In this document: piece by piece, positions 30,116-38,513 of the stretch
Position numbering within the stretch: the first letter of the stretch is position 1
How the letters are laid out: the number at the start of each line of letters is the position of its first letter
Assembly (NCBI GenBank): GCA_963823245.1
Contig: CAWGKQ010000003.1
Coordinates: 230,444 to 294,443, forward strand
Reading direction: 5' to 3'
DNA length: 64,000 bases
Source of the DNA: JAWVFM01 sp963823245
GTDB lineage: Bacteria; Actinomycetota; Thermoleophilia; Solirubrobacterales; 70-9
Program-made: the position numbers and the translations under genes
Notes under the pieces: model-generated
Databases searched by the model: none
What the model was told of the DNA's origin: nothing
The model's input: only the letters and a program-made list of their open reading frames with translations

Positions 30116-31603
30116 TCAGTCGTCCGGGACGTGGGGCAGCTCGGCGAGCTCGCCGGCGGACGCCGCGAGCACGCCGCGGGCGACGCCCTCCCAGCTCCAG
30201 AGGCGCGATACCGTCCCGCGCAACCGCCGCCGAGCCTCGGCCGCGACCTCCGGATCGAGCCCGAGCCAGCCGTTGATCCGCTCGGCGAGCGCCGTGACCG
30301 CGCCGTCGCCCAGCGGGAACGACACCAGGCCCGCCGCCTGCGGCGGCAGGCCGGCCGCCAGCGCCCGGCTCACCTCGGCGGCGCCGGAGTGGTCGGCCGA
30401 GACCGGGGCGACGCCCGCCGCGGCTGCCTCGGCGGCGACCATTCCGAACGCCTCGGGGAACGTGCTCGGGAAGACGAGCACGTCGCAGGCCGGCACCAGG
30501 CGCCCCACCTCGTCGTGCTCGAGCCGGCCGGAGAAGGCGACGCTGCCGGCCGCCGCGCTGCAGGCGGCCTTGTAGCTCTTCGGCGGGTCGTCGAGCAGCG
30601 AGAGCAACATGCGCAGCGGCCCCCTGAGCCCGCCCTCGAGCTGGCGCCCGCGCTTGGCGATCTCCCGGGCCGCGCCGAGATCGCCGCTCTCGATCGCTCG
30701 CCACAGGTCGAGAAGGCCGTGCTCGTACTCGCCGAACCCAACGATCAGGAGCCGCGCCCCCGGGTTCGCCTCCACGACGAACGGCCATGCCGCCAGCAGG
30801 AGGTCGATGCCCTTCGAGACGATCATCTTCCCGACGAGGACGACGCGCGGGCCCTCAGCGGCGGCGAAGTGCTCGACGGCGTCGGCCGCCCGCTCGGGCG
30901 AGCGATCCCAGCCGCCCGACTCCCCGCCCGCCCAGAAGGAGTCGGCGAGCCCCCGCAGCCGATCCGACGCCGACTCGTCGCCGAGCGGCGAGAAGAGGGC
31001 CGTGTCGACGCCCGGAGGCCCGAGCCTCGTCTTCTCGGGCAGCCCGGGGACCCCAACGGCCTCCCACAGCGACTCCGCGGTGTGGCGCGAGCCGACGAGC
31101 ACGCCCGACGCCGCCTCCATGCCCTCGCGCGCGTAGGGGAGGAAGCGCTCGGGCTCCGGCTTCACCGTGTACTCCAGCGCCGAGCCGTGGACCTTGGCGG
31201 CGAACCGAAGGCCCGCCCGGGCGAGGATCACGGGGCCCATCACCAGGTGGTTCGCGAGCGCGGCGTCGACTCCGCCGACCGCCTCCACCACGTGGCGCAC
31301 CGCCGCCACGTTCGCCTCGAGGTAGCGGTCGAGCTCGGGCTCCGTCAGCTCGGAGAAGGTCTTCACCTCGAAGCCCTCGTACTCATCCCGGACGTAGACG
31401 GGAAGCAGGCCGCCGATGTCGGGCCGGTGAATCCGGACCGAGCCCGGCTCGGACTCGATGCCTGGGAGCGGATCGGCGCCGCGGTCCTGGCAGAGCAGGT
31501 GGACGTCGTGCCCGAGCGCTGCGAGCGCCCGCACCAGGCTCGCGTTGTAGACGTTCGAGCCGGTGCCTCGCAGCAGGTAGCCGTGGAAGACGAGGACGCG
31601 CAC
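30116..31603 (-). CDS. glycosyltransferase, GT4-like
   Basis: 495 residues in GT-B style. The N-terminus MRVLVFHGYLLRGTGSNVYN is a typical first Rossmann fold of GT4 enzymes with the glycine-rich donor-domain loop. The C-terminal half has VLVGKMIVSKGIDLLLAA, then FSGRLEHDEVGRLVPACDVL and FPSTFPEAFGMVAAEAAAAG, containing the E-x7-E-like signature that binds the nucleotide sugar. It transfers a hexose, probably to a glycolipid, polysaccharide or osmolyte. No further pathway genes lie beside it. Confidence 0.88.
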   Translation of the reverse strand: MRVLVFHGYLLRGTGSNVYNASLVRALAALGHDVHLLCQDRGADPLPGIESEPGSVRIHRPDIGGLLPVYVRDEYEGFEVKTFSELTEPELDRYLEANVAAVRHVVEAVGGVDAALANHLVMGPVILARAGLRFAAKVHGSALEYTVKPEPERFLPYAREGMEAASGVLVGSRHTAESLWEAVGVPGLPEKTRLGPPGVDTALFSPLGDESASDRLRGLADSFWAGGESGGWDRSPERAADAVEHFAAAEGPRVVLVGKMIVSKGIDLLLAAWPFVVEANPGARLLIVGFGEYEHGLLDLWRAIESGDLGAAREIAKRGRQLEGGLRGPLRMLLSLLDDPPKSYKAACSAAAGSVAFSGRLEHDEVGRLVPACDVLVFPSTFPEAFGMVAAEAAAAGVAPVSADHSGAAEVSRALAAGLPPQAAGLVSFPLGDGAVTALAERINGWLGLDPEVAAEARRRLRGTVSRLWSWEGVARGVLAASAGELAELPHVPDD

Positions 31604-31644
31604 GGCTCGGAAGCTAGTGGCCGCAACGGCTATGTTTCCCGCGC

Positions 31645-31920
31645 ATGGACCTTCGCGGGCAGAGCTACCGCCTCCGTGCCCCCGTCTCGGGGCGCGAGGC
31701 TCTCGTGGAGCTCGAGCCCGAGGTCGTCTACGTCGACCGCGAGAGCGGCGAGGAGATGGACCCGGTGAGCATGGTCCTCCCGCTTGCTGAGTCGGACTCC
31801 GCGCTGCTGCGAACGCCCGAGAACCTGCGTGAGTGCCGCCGTTGCCACCAGCTCATCGGGCTCGACGTCAGCGACTGCCCGTACTGCGGCCTGCGCCAGG
31901 AAGCGCTGAACGGCGAGTGA
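31645..31920 (+). CDS. small zinc-ribbon protein
   Basis: 91 residues. The N-terminal half looks like a short beta-rich module (LVELEPEVVYVDRESG). The C-terminus carries two C-x2-C knuckles, ECRRCHQLIG and DCPYCGLRQ, a zinc ribbon. No enzyme domain seen. Its stop overlaps the next start (GTGA at 31917), so it is cotranslated with the lipoprotein gene. Role unknown. Confidence 0.7.
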   Translation: MDLRGQSYRLRAPVSGREALVELEPEVVYVDRESGEEMDPVSMVLPLAESDSALLRTPENLRECRRCHQLIGLDVSDCPYCGLRQEALNGE

Positions 31921-32312
31921 GATGCCGGCTGCGGGCAGCCACGGCCGCCGCGGCGGCCATCGGCGCGGTGGCGCTGGCCGGCTGCGGCGGCGGCGACACG
32001 ACGACGGAGACGGTCTCGGCTCCGACGACGACGCAGGCGACGAAGCCGATCACGACCACGCCGCCGGCGACGACGACCACCACCCCGTCGACTACCACGG
32101 CCTCGTCGACGACCACGGCCCCGTCGACGACCCTGACCTCGTCGACGACGACCAGCACGTCCTCCGGATCCGGCTCGGGGTCGAGCGGGGGGACCGGCGC
32201 GGGCGGCGGCTCGGGTGGGTCTCAGGGCTCATCAGGCGGGAGCGGCGGCGACCTCACGCCGATCCAGCGCTTCCGCCAGCAGTGCCGGCAGAACCCCGGT
32301 AGCTGCGGCTAG
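31917..32312 (+). CDS. Thr/Ser-rich lipoprotein
   Basis: 131 residues from GTG. A hydrophobic signal with lipobox VALAGC anchors it to the membrane. Residues about 30-85 are a Thr/Ser/Pro-rich low-complexity stretch and then a Gly/Ser-rich stretch, ending in a short polar segment with two cysteines (QQCRQNPGSCG). It looks like an extended, likely glycosylated cell-surface stalk. No function is recognised. The 46-bp repeat copy B begins 9 bases after its stop. Confidence 0.72.
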   Translation: MRCRLRAATAAAAAIGAVALAGCGGGDTTTETVSAPTTTQATKPITTTPPATTTTTPSTTTASSTTTAPSTTLTSSTTTSTSSGSGSGSSGGTGAGGGSGGSQGSSGGSGGDLTPIQRFRQQCRQNPGSCG

Positions 32313-32320
32313 AACCGCGT

Positions 32321-32366
32321 CGAACGTCCCTGGATCCTGGCTATAGCCCCGACTGCGGGACGTTCG
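32321..32366. repeat. 46-bp palindromic element, copy B
   Basis: CGAACGTCCC at 32321-32330, central palindrome GGCTATAGCC at 32339-32348 and GGGACGTTCG at 32357-32366. The spacing and length are identical to copy A; the bases between the conserved blocks differ. It lies between the convergent lipoprotein gene and the secreted protein gene at 32380. Confidence 0.87.
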
Positions 32367-32379
32367 CTGCCGTTGTCAG

Positions 32380-33144
32380 CTACTTGCCGGGGACGTAATA
32401 GCCCCAGTACATGAGGCGTGCCGTGAAGATGCAGCCGTAGTCGCGGACGGACCCGACCTTCGTCTGCGGCCGCGCCTTGAGCGCCTGGCCATTGCCGCAC
32501 TTCTTCGCGCCGCGGCTCGCGCGCCAGCTCGAATGCGGCGCGAACTCGATGGTGGCGAGAGCCGGGACCCAGGTCGGCGTGGTGAGGGCCAGGATCTGGC
32601 CCTTCTTGATCTTGAGGGGCGTGTTGAGCGTGATGTAGTGCATCTCGCCCGTGGCTTGGCCGAGCTGGACCGTCGGGCTCTGGCGGACGAGCTTGTAGGT
32701 GCCCTTCTTCTTCGGGACGAGAACCCCGATCCGCGCCGTTGGCTCCTTGCCGTACCGCTTGTTGCCGAAAAAGTCGGGGGAGCCGAAGGTGTTGCGCTCG
32801 GTCTTGTTGGGATTGCCGAGCTTGACCGCCCAAGCGACGAGCTTTCCGGTCTGGGGCGCCCTCATTATGTGGCGCTTCCCGTCGGCCTTGAGCTCGAAGC
32901 CCGTCACCGAGCCGATGACGAAGCACGGGCGCTTGACGACCGGCGGGTTCTGGCTCTCGGGCGGTTTCTGGGGGCAAAGCGGCTTGGGGTTGTGCTGCAC
33001 CTGGCCGAGAACCTTCGGCTTGACGTTGCCGCCCGCGTCCGCGAACGGCGCCGCGGCTGCGACGGCGACGACTCCGGCGCACAGCGCGGCGAACGCAAGC
33101 GTGCCGCGGCTCCGGCGGCGTGGGTTGTGGCTCGCAGGGGCCAT
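32380..33144 (-). CDS. secreted protein of unknown function
   Basis: 254 residues from the ATG at 33144 (an upstream ATG at 33282 would add a poor 46-residue extension). A twin-arginine-like/Sec signal region NPRRRSRGTLAFAALCAGVV precedes a mature part with GQATGEMHYITLNTPLKIKK and a C-terminal GCIFTARLMYWGYYVPGK. Its pattern, Gly/Lys-rich with cysteines at the ends, resembles the secreted protein at 9654-10277. No domain known to me is recognised. Confidence 0.65.
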   Translation of the reverse strand: MAPASHNPRRRSRGTLAFAALCAGVVAVAAAAPFADAGGNVKPKVLGQVQHNPKPLCPQKPPESQNPPVVKRPCFVIGSVTGFELKADGKRHIMRAPQTGKLVAWAVKLGNPNKTERNTFGSPDFFGNKRYGKEPTARIGVLVPKKKGTYKLVRQSPTVQLGQATGEMHYITLNTPLKIKKGQILALTTPTWVPALATIEFAPHSSWRASRGAKKCGNGQALKARPQTKVGSVRDYGCIFTARLMYWGYYVPGK

Positions 33145-33290
33145 CGGGGTTGGAACACGGCCTGGAGCGCTTGGTTGCGCTGCTCCCACCCTTGCGGAGC
33201 GACCGTGAGGCGCATAGCTTAGGCATCCGGAAGGACCGCATGCGGTCCAGGCGGGCGATTGGGCGCGATTGCCCTCATACAATCGCCGCC

Positions 33291-34253
33291 GTGCCTGCGA
33301 TCGTCACCAAGGCCCTGGAGCGCGAGTTCTCGGGCGGGATCAAGGCGGTCGACGGGGTCGATCTCGAGGTCGCGGAGGGCGAGATCTACGGATTCCTCGG
33401 CCCCAACGGCGCCGGGAAGACCACGACGGTGCGGATGCTGACCACGCTGCTGCGCCCAACCGGCGGCAGCGCCACGGTCGCCGGTCACGACGTCGTGGCG
33501 GAGGCCAAGGAGGTGCGCCAGGCGATCGGCGTGGCGCTCCAGGAGGCCGCGCTCGATCCCCTGATGACGGGGCGCGAGCTGATGCGCCTCCAGTCGACGC
33601 TCCACGGGATGAGCTCCAACGTCGGCACCCGCCAGGCCGCCGTGCTGCTCGAGCGGGTCGGCCTGACGGACGCCGCCGACCGGCGCGTGGGGACCTACTC
33701 CGGCGGCATGCGGCGGCGGCTCGACCTCGCATCGGCCCTTGTCCACGAACCCCGCGTGCTCTTTCTCGACGAGCCCACCACCGGCCTCGACCCCGTGAGC
33801 CGCAAGGCGATCTGGGAGGAGGTCTCGCGGCTCAACTCCGAGGGCACGACCGTCTTCCTCACGACGCAGTACCTCGAGGAGGCCGACGAGCTGGCCAATC
33901 GCGTGGGCATCATCGACGGCGGCCGGATCGTCGCCGAGGGGACGCCCGGCGAGCTCAAGGCGCAGGTGGGCCGCCCGCACCTCGAGGTTCACATCGCCGA
34001 GGGCGAGGCCGAGCGTGGGCGCGAGGTCGTGGCCCGCTTCGGCAAGCAGCTTCCCTCGAAGGACGGCGTGGTGCTCGTGGAGCTGGAGCACGGAGCCGCC
34101 GAGGTGGCGCCGGTGGTGCGCGCCCTCGATGAAGCCGGAATCCTCGTCGACTCGCTCGACCTCGTCGAGCCCACGCTCGACGACGTCTTCGTCGCCAAGA
34201 CCGGCTACCACATCGAGGGCGACGAGACCACCGATGTCGAGGAATCAGTCTGA
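33291..34253 (+). CDS. ABC transporter ATP-binding protein (DrrA-like)
   Basis: 320 residues from GTG at 33291. Walker A is GPNGAGKTTT, the signature motif is YSGGMRRRLDLA, Walker B is VLFLDEPTTGLD, and the H-loop Tyr/Gln region is TTQYLEEADELANRVGII. The C-terminal 80-residue extension with EPTLDDVFVAKTG is the mark of DrrA/CcmA-type exporter ATPases. It powers the two permeases directly downstream; start and stop overlap them closely, forming one operon for export of a drug or lipid. Confidence 0.93.
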   Translation: MPAIVTKALEREFSGGIKAVDGVDLEVAEGEIYGFLGPNGAGKTTTVRMLTTLLRPTGGSATVAGHDVVAEAKEVRQAIGVALQEAALDPLMTGRELMRLQSTLHGMSSNVGTRQAAVLLERVGLTDAADRRVGTYSGGMRRRLDLASALVHEPRVLFLDEPTTGLDPVSRKAIWEEVSRLNSEGTTVFLTTQYLEEADELANRVGIIDGGRIVAEGTPGELKAQVGRPHLEVHIAEGEAERGREVVARFGKQLPSKDGVVLVELEHGAAEVAPVVRALDEAGILVDSLDLVEPTLDDVFVAKTGYHIEGDETTDVEESV

Positions 34254-35032
34254 TGCGCTCCAACCTGCGGGTGGTCGCCGCGCTCGGCGCGCGCTCGGTG
34301 AAGCAGACGTTCCGCCGCCCCCAGCTGCTCTCGCCGATCATCATCTTCCCAACGCTGCTGCTCGCGGTCCAGGTGGGCGGCGCGGGCCGCGCGGTGGACC
34401 TGCCGTCATTCCCGCAGGTCCACGGCTTCCTCGACTTCATGCTCGCCGGGGCGATGATGCAGTCGGTGCTGCTGGCCGCGAATAGCGGCGGAATCGCGCT
34501 GGCCGTCGACATCGAGATGGGGTTCACCGACAGGCTGCTGGCGGCGCCCGTCCCGCGTTTCGCGATCGTGCTCGGACGGCTGGCGGGCACGGCGGCGCTC
34601 GGCGCCTTCGCCGCCGTCTGGTTCATCGCGATCGGCCTCATCTTCGGAGCCCACATCGAGCAGGGTGTTCCCGGGGTGATTCTCGTCATCGCCCTGGTCA
34701 CCGCGTCGGCGGTGGCCTTCGGCGGCATCGGCGCCGCGATCGCGCTGCGGACCGGGAAGGCCTCGGTCGTGCAGGGGCTCTTCCCGCTCGTCTTCGTGAT
34801 CCTCTTCCTCTCCTCGGCCTTCTTCCCGGCGGACCTGATCCTCGAGCCGGCCAAGGCGGTGGCCCAGGTGAACCCGGTGAGCCTCATCGTCGAGGGCGTC
34901 CGCGACCCGGTCATCTCCTCGCTCACGATCTCCGCGCTGGGGAAGGCCCTCCTCGCCGTGGCCGGCGTCGCCGCCTTCAGCACCTGGCTCAGCAATCGCG
35001 CGCTCCGCTACCGGCTGCGAACCGGGGGCTGA
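34253..35032 (+). CDS. ABC-2 type permease (DrrB-like)
   Basis: 259 residues with six hydrophobic helices. The family motif around FFPADLILEPAKAVAQVNPVS (ABC-2 transporter core) and the first amphipathic segment RSVKQTFRRPQLLSPIII are seen. The ATG overlaps the ATPase stop. A second permease, about equally long, follows at 35034, so the exporter may use a heteromeric membrane part. Confidence 0.9.
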   Translation: MRSNLRVVAALGARSVKQTFRRPQLLSPIIIFPTLLLAVQVGGAGRAVDLPSFPQVHGFLDFMLAGAMMQSVLLAANSGGIALAVDIEMGFTDRLLAAPVPRFAIVLGRLAGTAALGAFAAVWFIAIGLIFGAHIEQGVPGVILVIALVTASAVAFGGIGAAIALRTGKASVVQGLFPLVFVILFLSSAFFPADLILEPAKAVAQVNPVSLIVEGVRDPVISSLTISALGKALLAVAGVAAFSTWLSNRALRYRLRTGG

Positions 35033-35033
35033 G

Positions 35034-35816
35034 ATGGGAGCGGAGGGCACGGTCAGCCTCGCCACGATCGGCGCGATCGTGCGCCGCGCGCGCAACGAGC
35101 TGCTCCGCGTTCCGGGCGCGGCGGTCCCGGGCATCCTCGCGCCGACGATCTTCTTCCTCGGGCTGACGGCGGTTTTCGGCCACCTCACGCTCCTCCCCGG
35201 CTTCACCACCGACACCTACCAGAGCTTCCTGATCCCGATCAGCCTCCTCCAGGGGGCCGGTTTCACCGGCGCCGCGACGGGCGTCAACCTCGCGCGCGAC
35301 ATCGAGCAGGGGTGGTTCGACCGGCTGCTCGCCGCACCCGTCCCACGCTGGTCGCTCCTCGCCGGGATGGTCTCCTCGGCGGCGATCCGCTCCCTGCTGC
35401 CCGCCACGGCGCTGCTGATCGTCGGTTTCGCCCTCGGCGTGCATTGGCCGGGATTCGCCGGGCTCGCCCTGGCGCTGGTGCTGGTGATGGGAATGGGGGT
35501 GGTCGCCGCGTGCTGGGGCACGATGCTGGCGCTCAAGTTCCGCAGCCAGTCTGCGGCGCCCCTCATGCAGGCGGGGATGTTCATTCTCATCCTCACCACC
35601 ACCGCCTACGCGCCGATCGCGCTGCTCACGGGCTGGCTTCACACGGTCGCGGAGATCAACCCTGTGACGAAGGTGGTGGAGGCGGCGCGCCAGGGATTCG
35701 TGCGGGGGGACCTGACCTGGTCTCACACGTTGCCCGGGCTCGTCGCGATCGTCGGCCTCATCGCCCTCCTCGGTGCGCTCGCCCTGCGGCAGATGTACCG
35801 CATGAACGACGAGTGA
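35034..35816 (+). CDS. ABC-2 type permease
   Basis: 260 residues, six predicted helices, opening VSLATIGAIVRRARNELLRV and containing WFDRLLAAPVPRWSLLAGM, which parallels IEMGFTDRLLAAPVPRFAI in the preceding permease. The two are clearly paralogous. It begins one base after the first permease and is followed by the glycosidase-like gene starting at 35813 within its last codons. Together with 33291 and 34253 it forms a three-gene exporter. Confidence 0.9.
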   Translation: MGAEGTVSLATIGAIVRRARNELLRVPGAAVPGILAPTIFFLGLTAVFGHLTLLPGFTTDTYQSFLIPISLLQGAGFTGAATGVNLARDIEQGWFDRLLAAPVPRWSLLAGMVSSAAIRSLLPATALLIVGFALGVHWPGFAGLALALVLVMGMGVVAACWGTMLALKFRSQSAAPLMQAGMFILILTTTAYAPIALLTGWLHTVAEINPVTKVVEAARQGFVRGDLTWSHTLPGLVAIVGLIALLGALALRQMYRMNDE

Positions 35817-37087
35817 GCGATTACGGGGACTTCCTCGGCGCCGGGCGGAGGCGCCGGCGCCGGCCGATCCCGGGCGTGAGCGAGCGCCCCTCGGCGGCCC
35901 CCGAGGGCCTCACCGAGCTCTGCCGGCGCGTCCTCACGGAGAGCCTCGCCGATGGCAAGCGCGAGGGGATCCCCTACTCCTACACCCGGCCGAGCCCCTC
36001 GCGCTACCCCTGGCAGTGGTACTGGGACTCCTGCTTCGCGGCGATCTCCTGGCGCCGCTTCGACCCCGTCCGGCCACGGCAGGAGCTCGAGACGCTGCTG
36101 CGCTCCGCGCGCGACGACGGCTTCATCGGCCACATCACCTTCTGGGACCAGCCTGTGGACCTAATCCGCCTCCTCTTCTACAACGTCGACTCCCGAGGCT
36201 CGGAGCGCACGAGCACGATTCAGCCGCCGCTCCTGGCCTGGGCGTGGCGGATCGCCGTCGGCGACCCCGCCGCCGAGCCGGCCATCGCGCAGCACCACGA
36301 GTGGCTGCGCGCCAACCGCGACCTCGAGGGCGACGGTCTGCTCTGGTTGATCCAGCCGGACGAGTCCGGGCTCGACTCCTCGCCGAAGTTCGATTCCGTC
36401 TGGGGATGGCGCTCCCACGGCCGAGTGGGCTTCGCGGCGTTGGTGGCGCGAAACCGCCGCCTCCGCTGGGACGCGCGGCGCTCACGCGACGCGGGCGGAC
36501 CTGTGCTCTGCGAGGTCGCCACCAACGTGCTCTGGGGCCTCGCGCGCATGGCGATGGGCGAGCCGTCGATCACACCTGCGCTCATCGATCGCCTCTGGGA
36601 CGAGCGGCGGGGCCTATTCCTCGACGAGGTCGCGCCATCGGGGCTCCGGCCCGCGGTGGAGACCTGGGCTGCGCTCGCGCCGCTTGCCCTGCCCGACCTC
36701 CCCGAAGCGATCGGCCGGCGGCTGGTCGAGGAGCACCTGCTGAACCCCGACCGGTTCTGGCTCGACGTGCCTCCGGCCTCGGTCGCGGCGACCGAGCCGA
36801 GCTTCCGGCCGGGCACCGTGGGCTGGATCAAGCGTCGCTACTGGCGCGGCCCGACCTGGATCAACGCCGCCTGGCTCCTGTGGCTCGGCCTCGTGCGCCT
36901 GGGCTATGCCGAGTCGGCGGCGCACATGGCGCGGACGATCGAGCGGACGATCGCCGCCGAGGGCCTTCGCGAGTACTTCAACCCCTACAGCGGCGAGGGC
37001 CTGGGGGCCGTCGACTTCGCCTGGAGCTCGCTTGCCATGGAGATGGCGGAGCCGGACACGGGCGCCGCGGCGCGCAGCTACTTGTAG
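35813..37087 (+). CDS. MGH1/GH63-like glycoside hydrolase
   Basis: 424 residues from GTG at 35813, overlapping the permease stop. The (alpha/alpha)6-barrel signature YPWQWYWDSCFAAISWRRF, then GFIGHITFWD and the C-terminal RRYWRGPTWINAAWLLWLGL with EYFNPYSGEGLGAVDFAWSS, match mannosylglycerate hydrolase/trehalase-like glucosidases. Catalytic acids are expected in WD and E-G-x-G regions. It could act on a compatible-solute glycoside such as glucosylglycerate. It converges with infA by a 10-base overlap. Confidence 0.85.
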   Translation: MSDYGDFLGAGRRRRRRPIPGVSERPSAAPEGLTELCRRVLTESLADGKREGIPYSYTRPSPSRYPWQWYWDSCFAAISWRRFDPVRPRQELETLLRSARDDGFIGHITFWDQPVDLIRLLFYNVDSRGSERTSTIQPPLLAWAWRIAVGDPAAEPAIAQHHEWLRANRDLEGDGLLWLIQPDESGLDSSPKFDSVWGWRSHGRVGFAALVARNRRLRWDARRSRDAGGPVLCEVATNVLWGLARMAMGEPSITPALIDRLWDERRGLFLDEVAPSGLRPAVETWAALAPLALPDLPEAIGRRLVEEHLLNPDRFWLDVPPASVAATEPSFRPGTVGWIKRRYWRGPTWINAAWLLWLGLVRLGYAESAAHMARTIERTIAAEGLREYFNPYSGEGLGAVDFAWSSLAMEMAEPDTGAAARSYL

Positions 37088-37296
37088 CGGTAGGTGATGC
37101 GGCCGCGATCGAGGTCGTAGGGCGAGAGCTCGATCTTCACGCGGTCGCCCGGGAGGATGCGGATGTAGTGGCGGCGCATCTTTCCCGAGATGTGCCCGAG
37201 AACCTCGTGGTCGTTATCGAGCTTGACCTTGAACATCGTGTTCGGGAGGGCCTCCGTGACCTCGCCCTCCATCTCGATCTTCTCTTCCTTGCCCAT
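37078..37296 (-). CDS. infA: translation initiation factor IF-1
   Basis: 72 residues, an OB-fold protein with the conserved EGEVTEALPNTMFKVKLDN and HISGKMRRHYIRILPGDRV, ending DLDRGRITYRYK. It binds the 30S A site during initiation. In many genomes it lies in a ribosomal protein cluster; here it stands alone after the enoyl-CoA hydratase gene. Confidence 0.96.
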   Translation of the reverse strand: MGKEEKIEMEGEVTEALPNTMFKVKLDNDHEVLGHISGKMRRHYIRILPGDRVKIELSPYDLDRGRITYRYK

Positions 37297-37314
37297 GCGG
37301 GGCGAGAGGGTAGC

Positions 37315-38109
37315 TCAGCGGCCCTCGAACTTCGCATTTCCGGGCCCATCCTCGAGAAACGAGCGCACGGCGTCTTGCAGGTCCTCGGTCTCGAAGAGAC
37401 CACCCGAGACCTCCGGCGTCACCTCGTCGGCGCGGTTTACGCCACCCTCGAGGTAGGCGCGGACGATTTGCTTCGTCGCCGCGTGGGCCTTCGTCGGGCC
37501 CGCGGCAAGCCTCTGGGCGAAGCGCATGCCCTTCTCCTGGATCTCGTCATCGCCGACGACCCGGTTGACGACGTTCCAATGCTCCATCGTCGACGCCGGA
37601 TAGAGGCCGCCGGTCATCACGAACTCGCGCGCCCGAGCCGGGCCTGCCCGCTCGGCCATCCGCTGCGTGCCGCCGGCGCCGGGGGTCAGCCCGACGACCG
37701 CCTCGACGAGCCCGAACCGCGCCGATTCGCTCGCCCAGATCATGTCGCAGCCGAGCGCGACCTCGAGGCCGGCCGTCAGGCACAGCCCGTGAACGATCGC
37801 CAGCGTCGGGAACGGGAGCGCCTCGAGCCTGCGCACAGGCCCCAGGAGCTCGCCGAACGTCCGCGCCCCGCCCTCGCCCGCATCGACGAGGCGCTGGAAG
37901 ACGTTCACGTCGACTCCGCCGGTGAAGATGTCGCCCTCGGCGCGCCACACCGCGCAGCGCACGTCGTCGGCCGCCTCGAGCTCGTCGAGGCAGCTCACGA
38001 GCCCCGTGAACACCTCCTCGCCGAAGAGGTTCAGCGGCGGGGAATGCAGGACGATCGACGCGACGGCTCCGTCGCGCTCGATCCGGACGGCCGGCCCGCC
38101 CTCAGCCAC
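37315..38109 (-). CDS. enoyl-CoA hydratase/isomerase family protein
   Basis: 264 residues, crotonase fold. GGVDVNVFQRL and AIVHGLCLTAGLEVALGCDM hold the oxyanion-hole glycines; GLTPGAGGTQRMAERAG is the region of the second catalytic glutamate, here apparently VGLTPGAGGTQR as in many hydratases. It hydrates enoyl-CoA in beta-oxidation. The start overlaps the HIT gene stop by 8 bases, so the two are cotranscribed. Confidence 0.92.
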   Translation of the reverse strand: MAEGGPAVRIERDGAVASIVLHSPPLNLFGEEVFTGLVSCLDELEAADDVRCAVWRAEGDIFTGGVDVNVFQRLVDAGEGGARTFGELLGPVRRLEALPFPTLAIVHGLCLTAGLEVALGCDMIWASESARFGLVEAVVGLTPGAGGTQRMAERAGPARAREFVMTGGLYPASTMEHWNVVNRVVGDDEIQEKGMRFAQRLAAGPTKAHAATKQIVRAYLEGGVNRADEVTPEVSGGLFETEDLQDAVRSFLEDGPGNAKFEGR

Positions 38110-38512
38110 CGCGGATCTCCTCGGCGGTCCGCTCGATCTCGTCGGCGTCGGCGCCGCGCGGGATCCAGGGGAGCTTCAGCGGGTCATCGTCGTAGCGGGG
38201 GATGACGTGGACGTGGAAGTGGAAGACCGTCTGCCAGGCGGCCGGCCGGCATGAGTTCAGGATGTTGAAGCCGTCGGGCTGCAACACCTCGTCGATGCGG
38301 CGCGCGAGACGCCGGGCGGCGAGCATCGTGCCCTCGAGATCGGCGTCATCGATCTCGAGCAGGTCGGCCGAGTGAGTTCTCGGCACGACGAGGGCGTGCC
38401 CGCGCGTCGCCGGGTTGATGTCCATGAAGGAGATCGTGTGCTCGTCCGAGTCGATTACCTGCGCGGGCACGTCACCGGCGACGATGCCGCAGAAGAGGCA
38501 GTCGCTGGCCAT
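38102..38512 (-). CDS. HIT-family protein
   Basis: 136 residues from ATG at 38512. CLFCGIVAGDVPAQVI is the zinc-binding start common to HinT/Fhit-like proteins, and VFHFHVHVIPRY contains the His triad, the nucleotide hydrolase active site. Such proteins hydrolyse AMP-linked or Ap4A-like substrates. It begins 1 base after the Rho-like gene ends and overlaps the enoyl-CoA hydratase gene. Confidence 0.93.
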   Translation of the reverse strand: MASDCLFCGIVAGDVPAQVIDSDEHTISFMDINPATRGHALVVPRTHSADLLEIDDADLEGTMLAARRLARRIDEVLQPDGFNILNSCRPAAWQTVFHFHVHVIPRYDDDPLKLPWIPRGADADEIERTAEEIRGG

Positions 38513-38513
38513 C

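Noticed and set aside
37855..37870. gaacgtcc resembling the 46-bp element
   Set aside because: It encodes R-T-F-G-E in the enoyl-CoA hydratase and lacks the inverse block 46 bases away.
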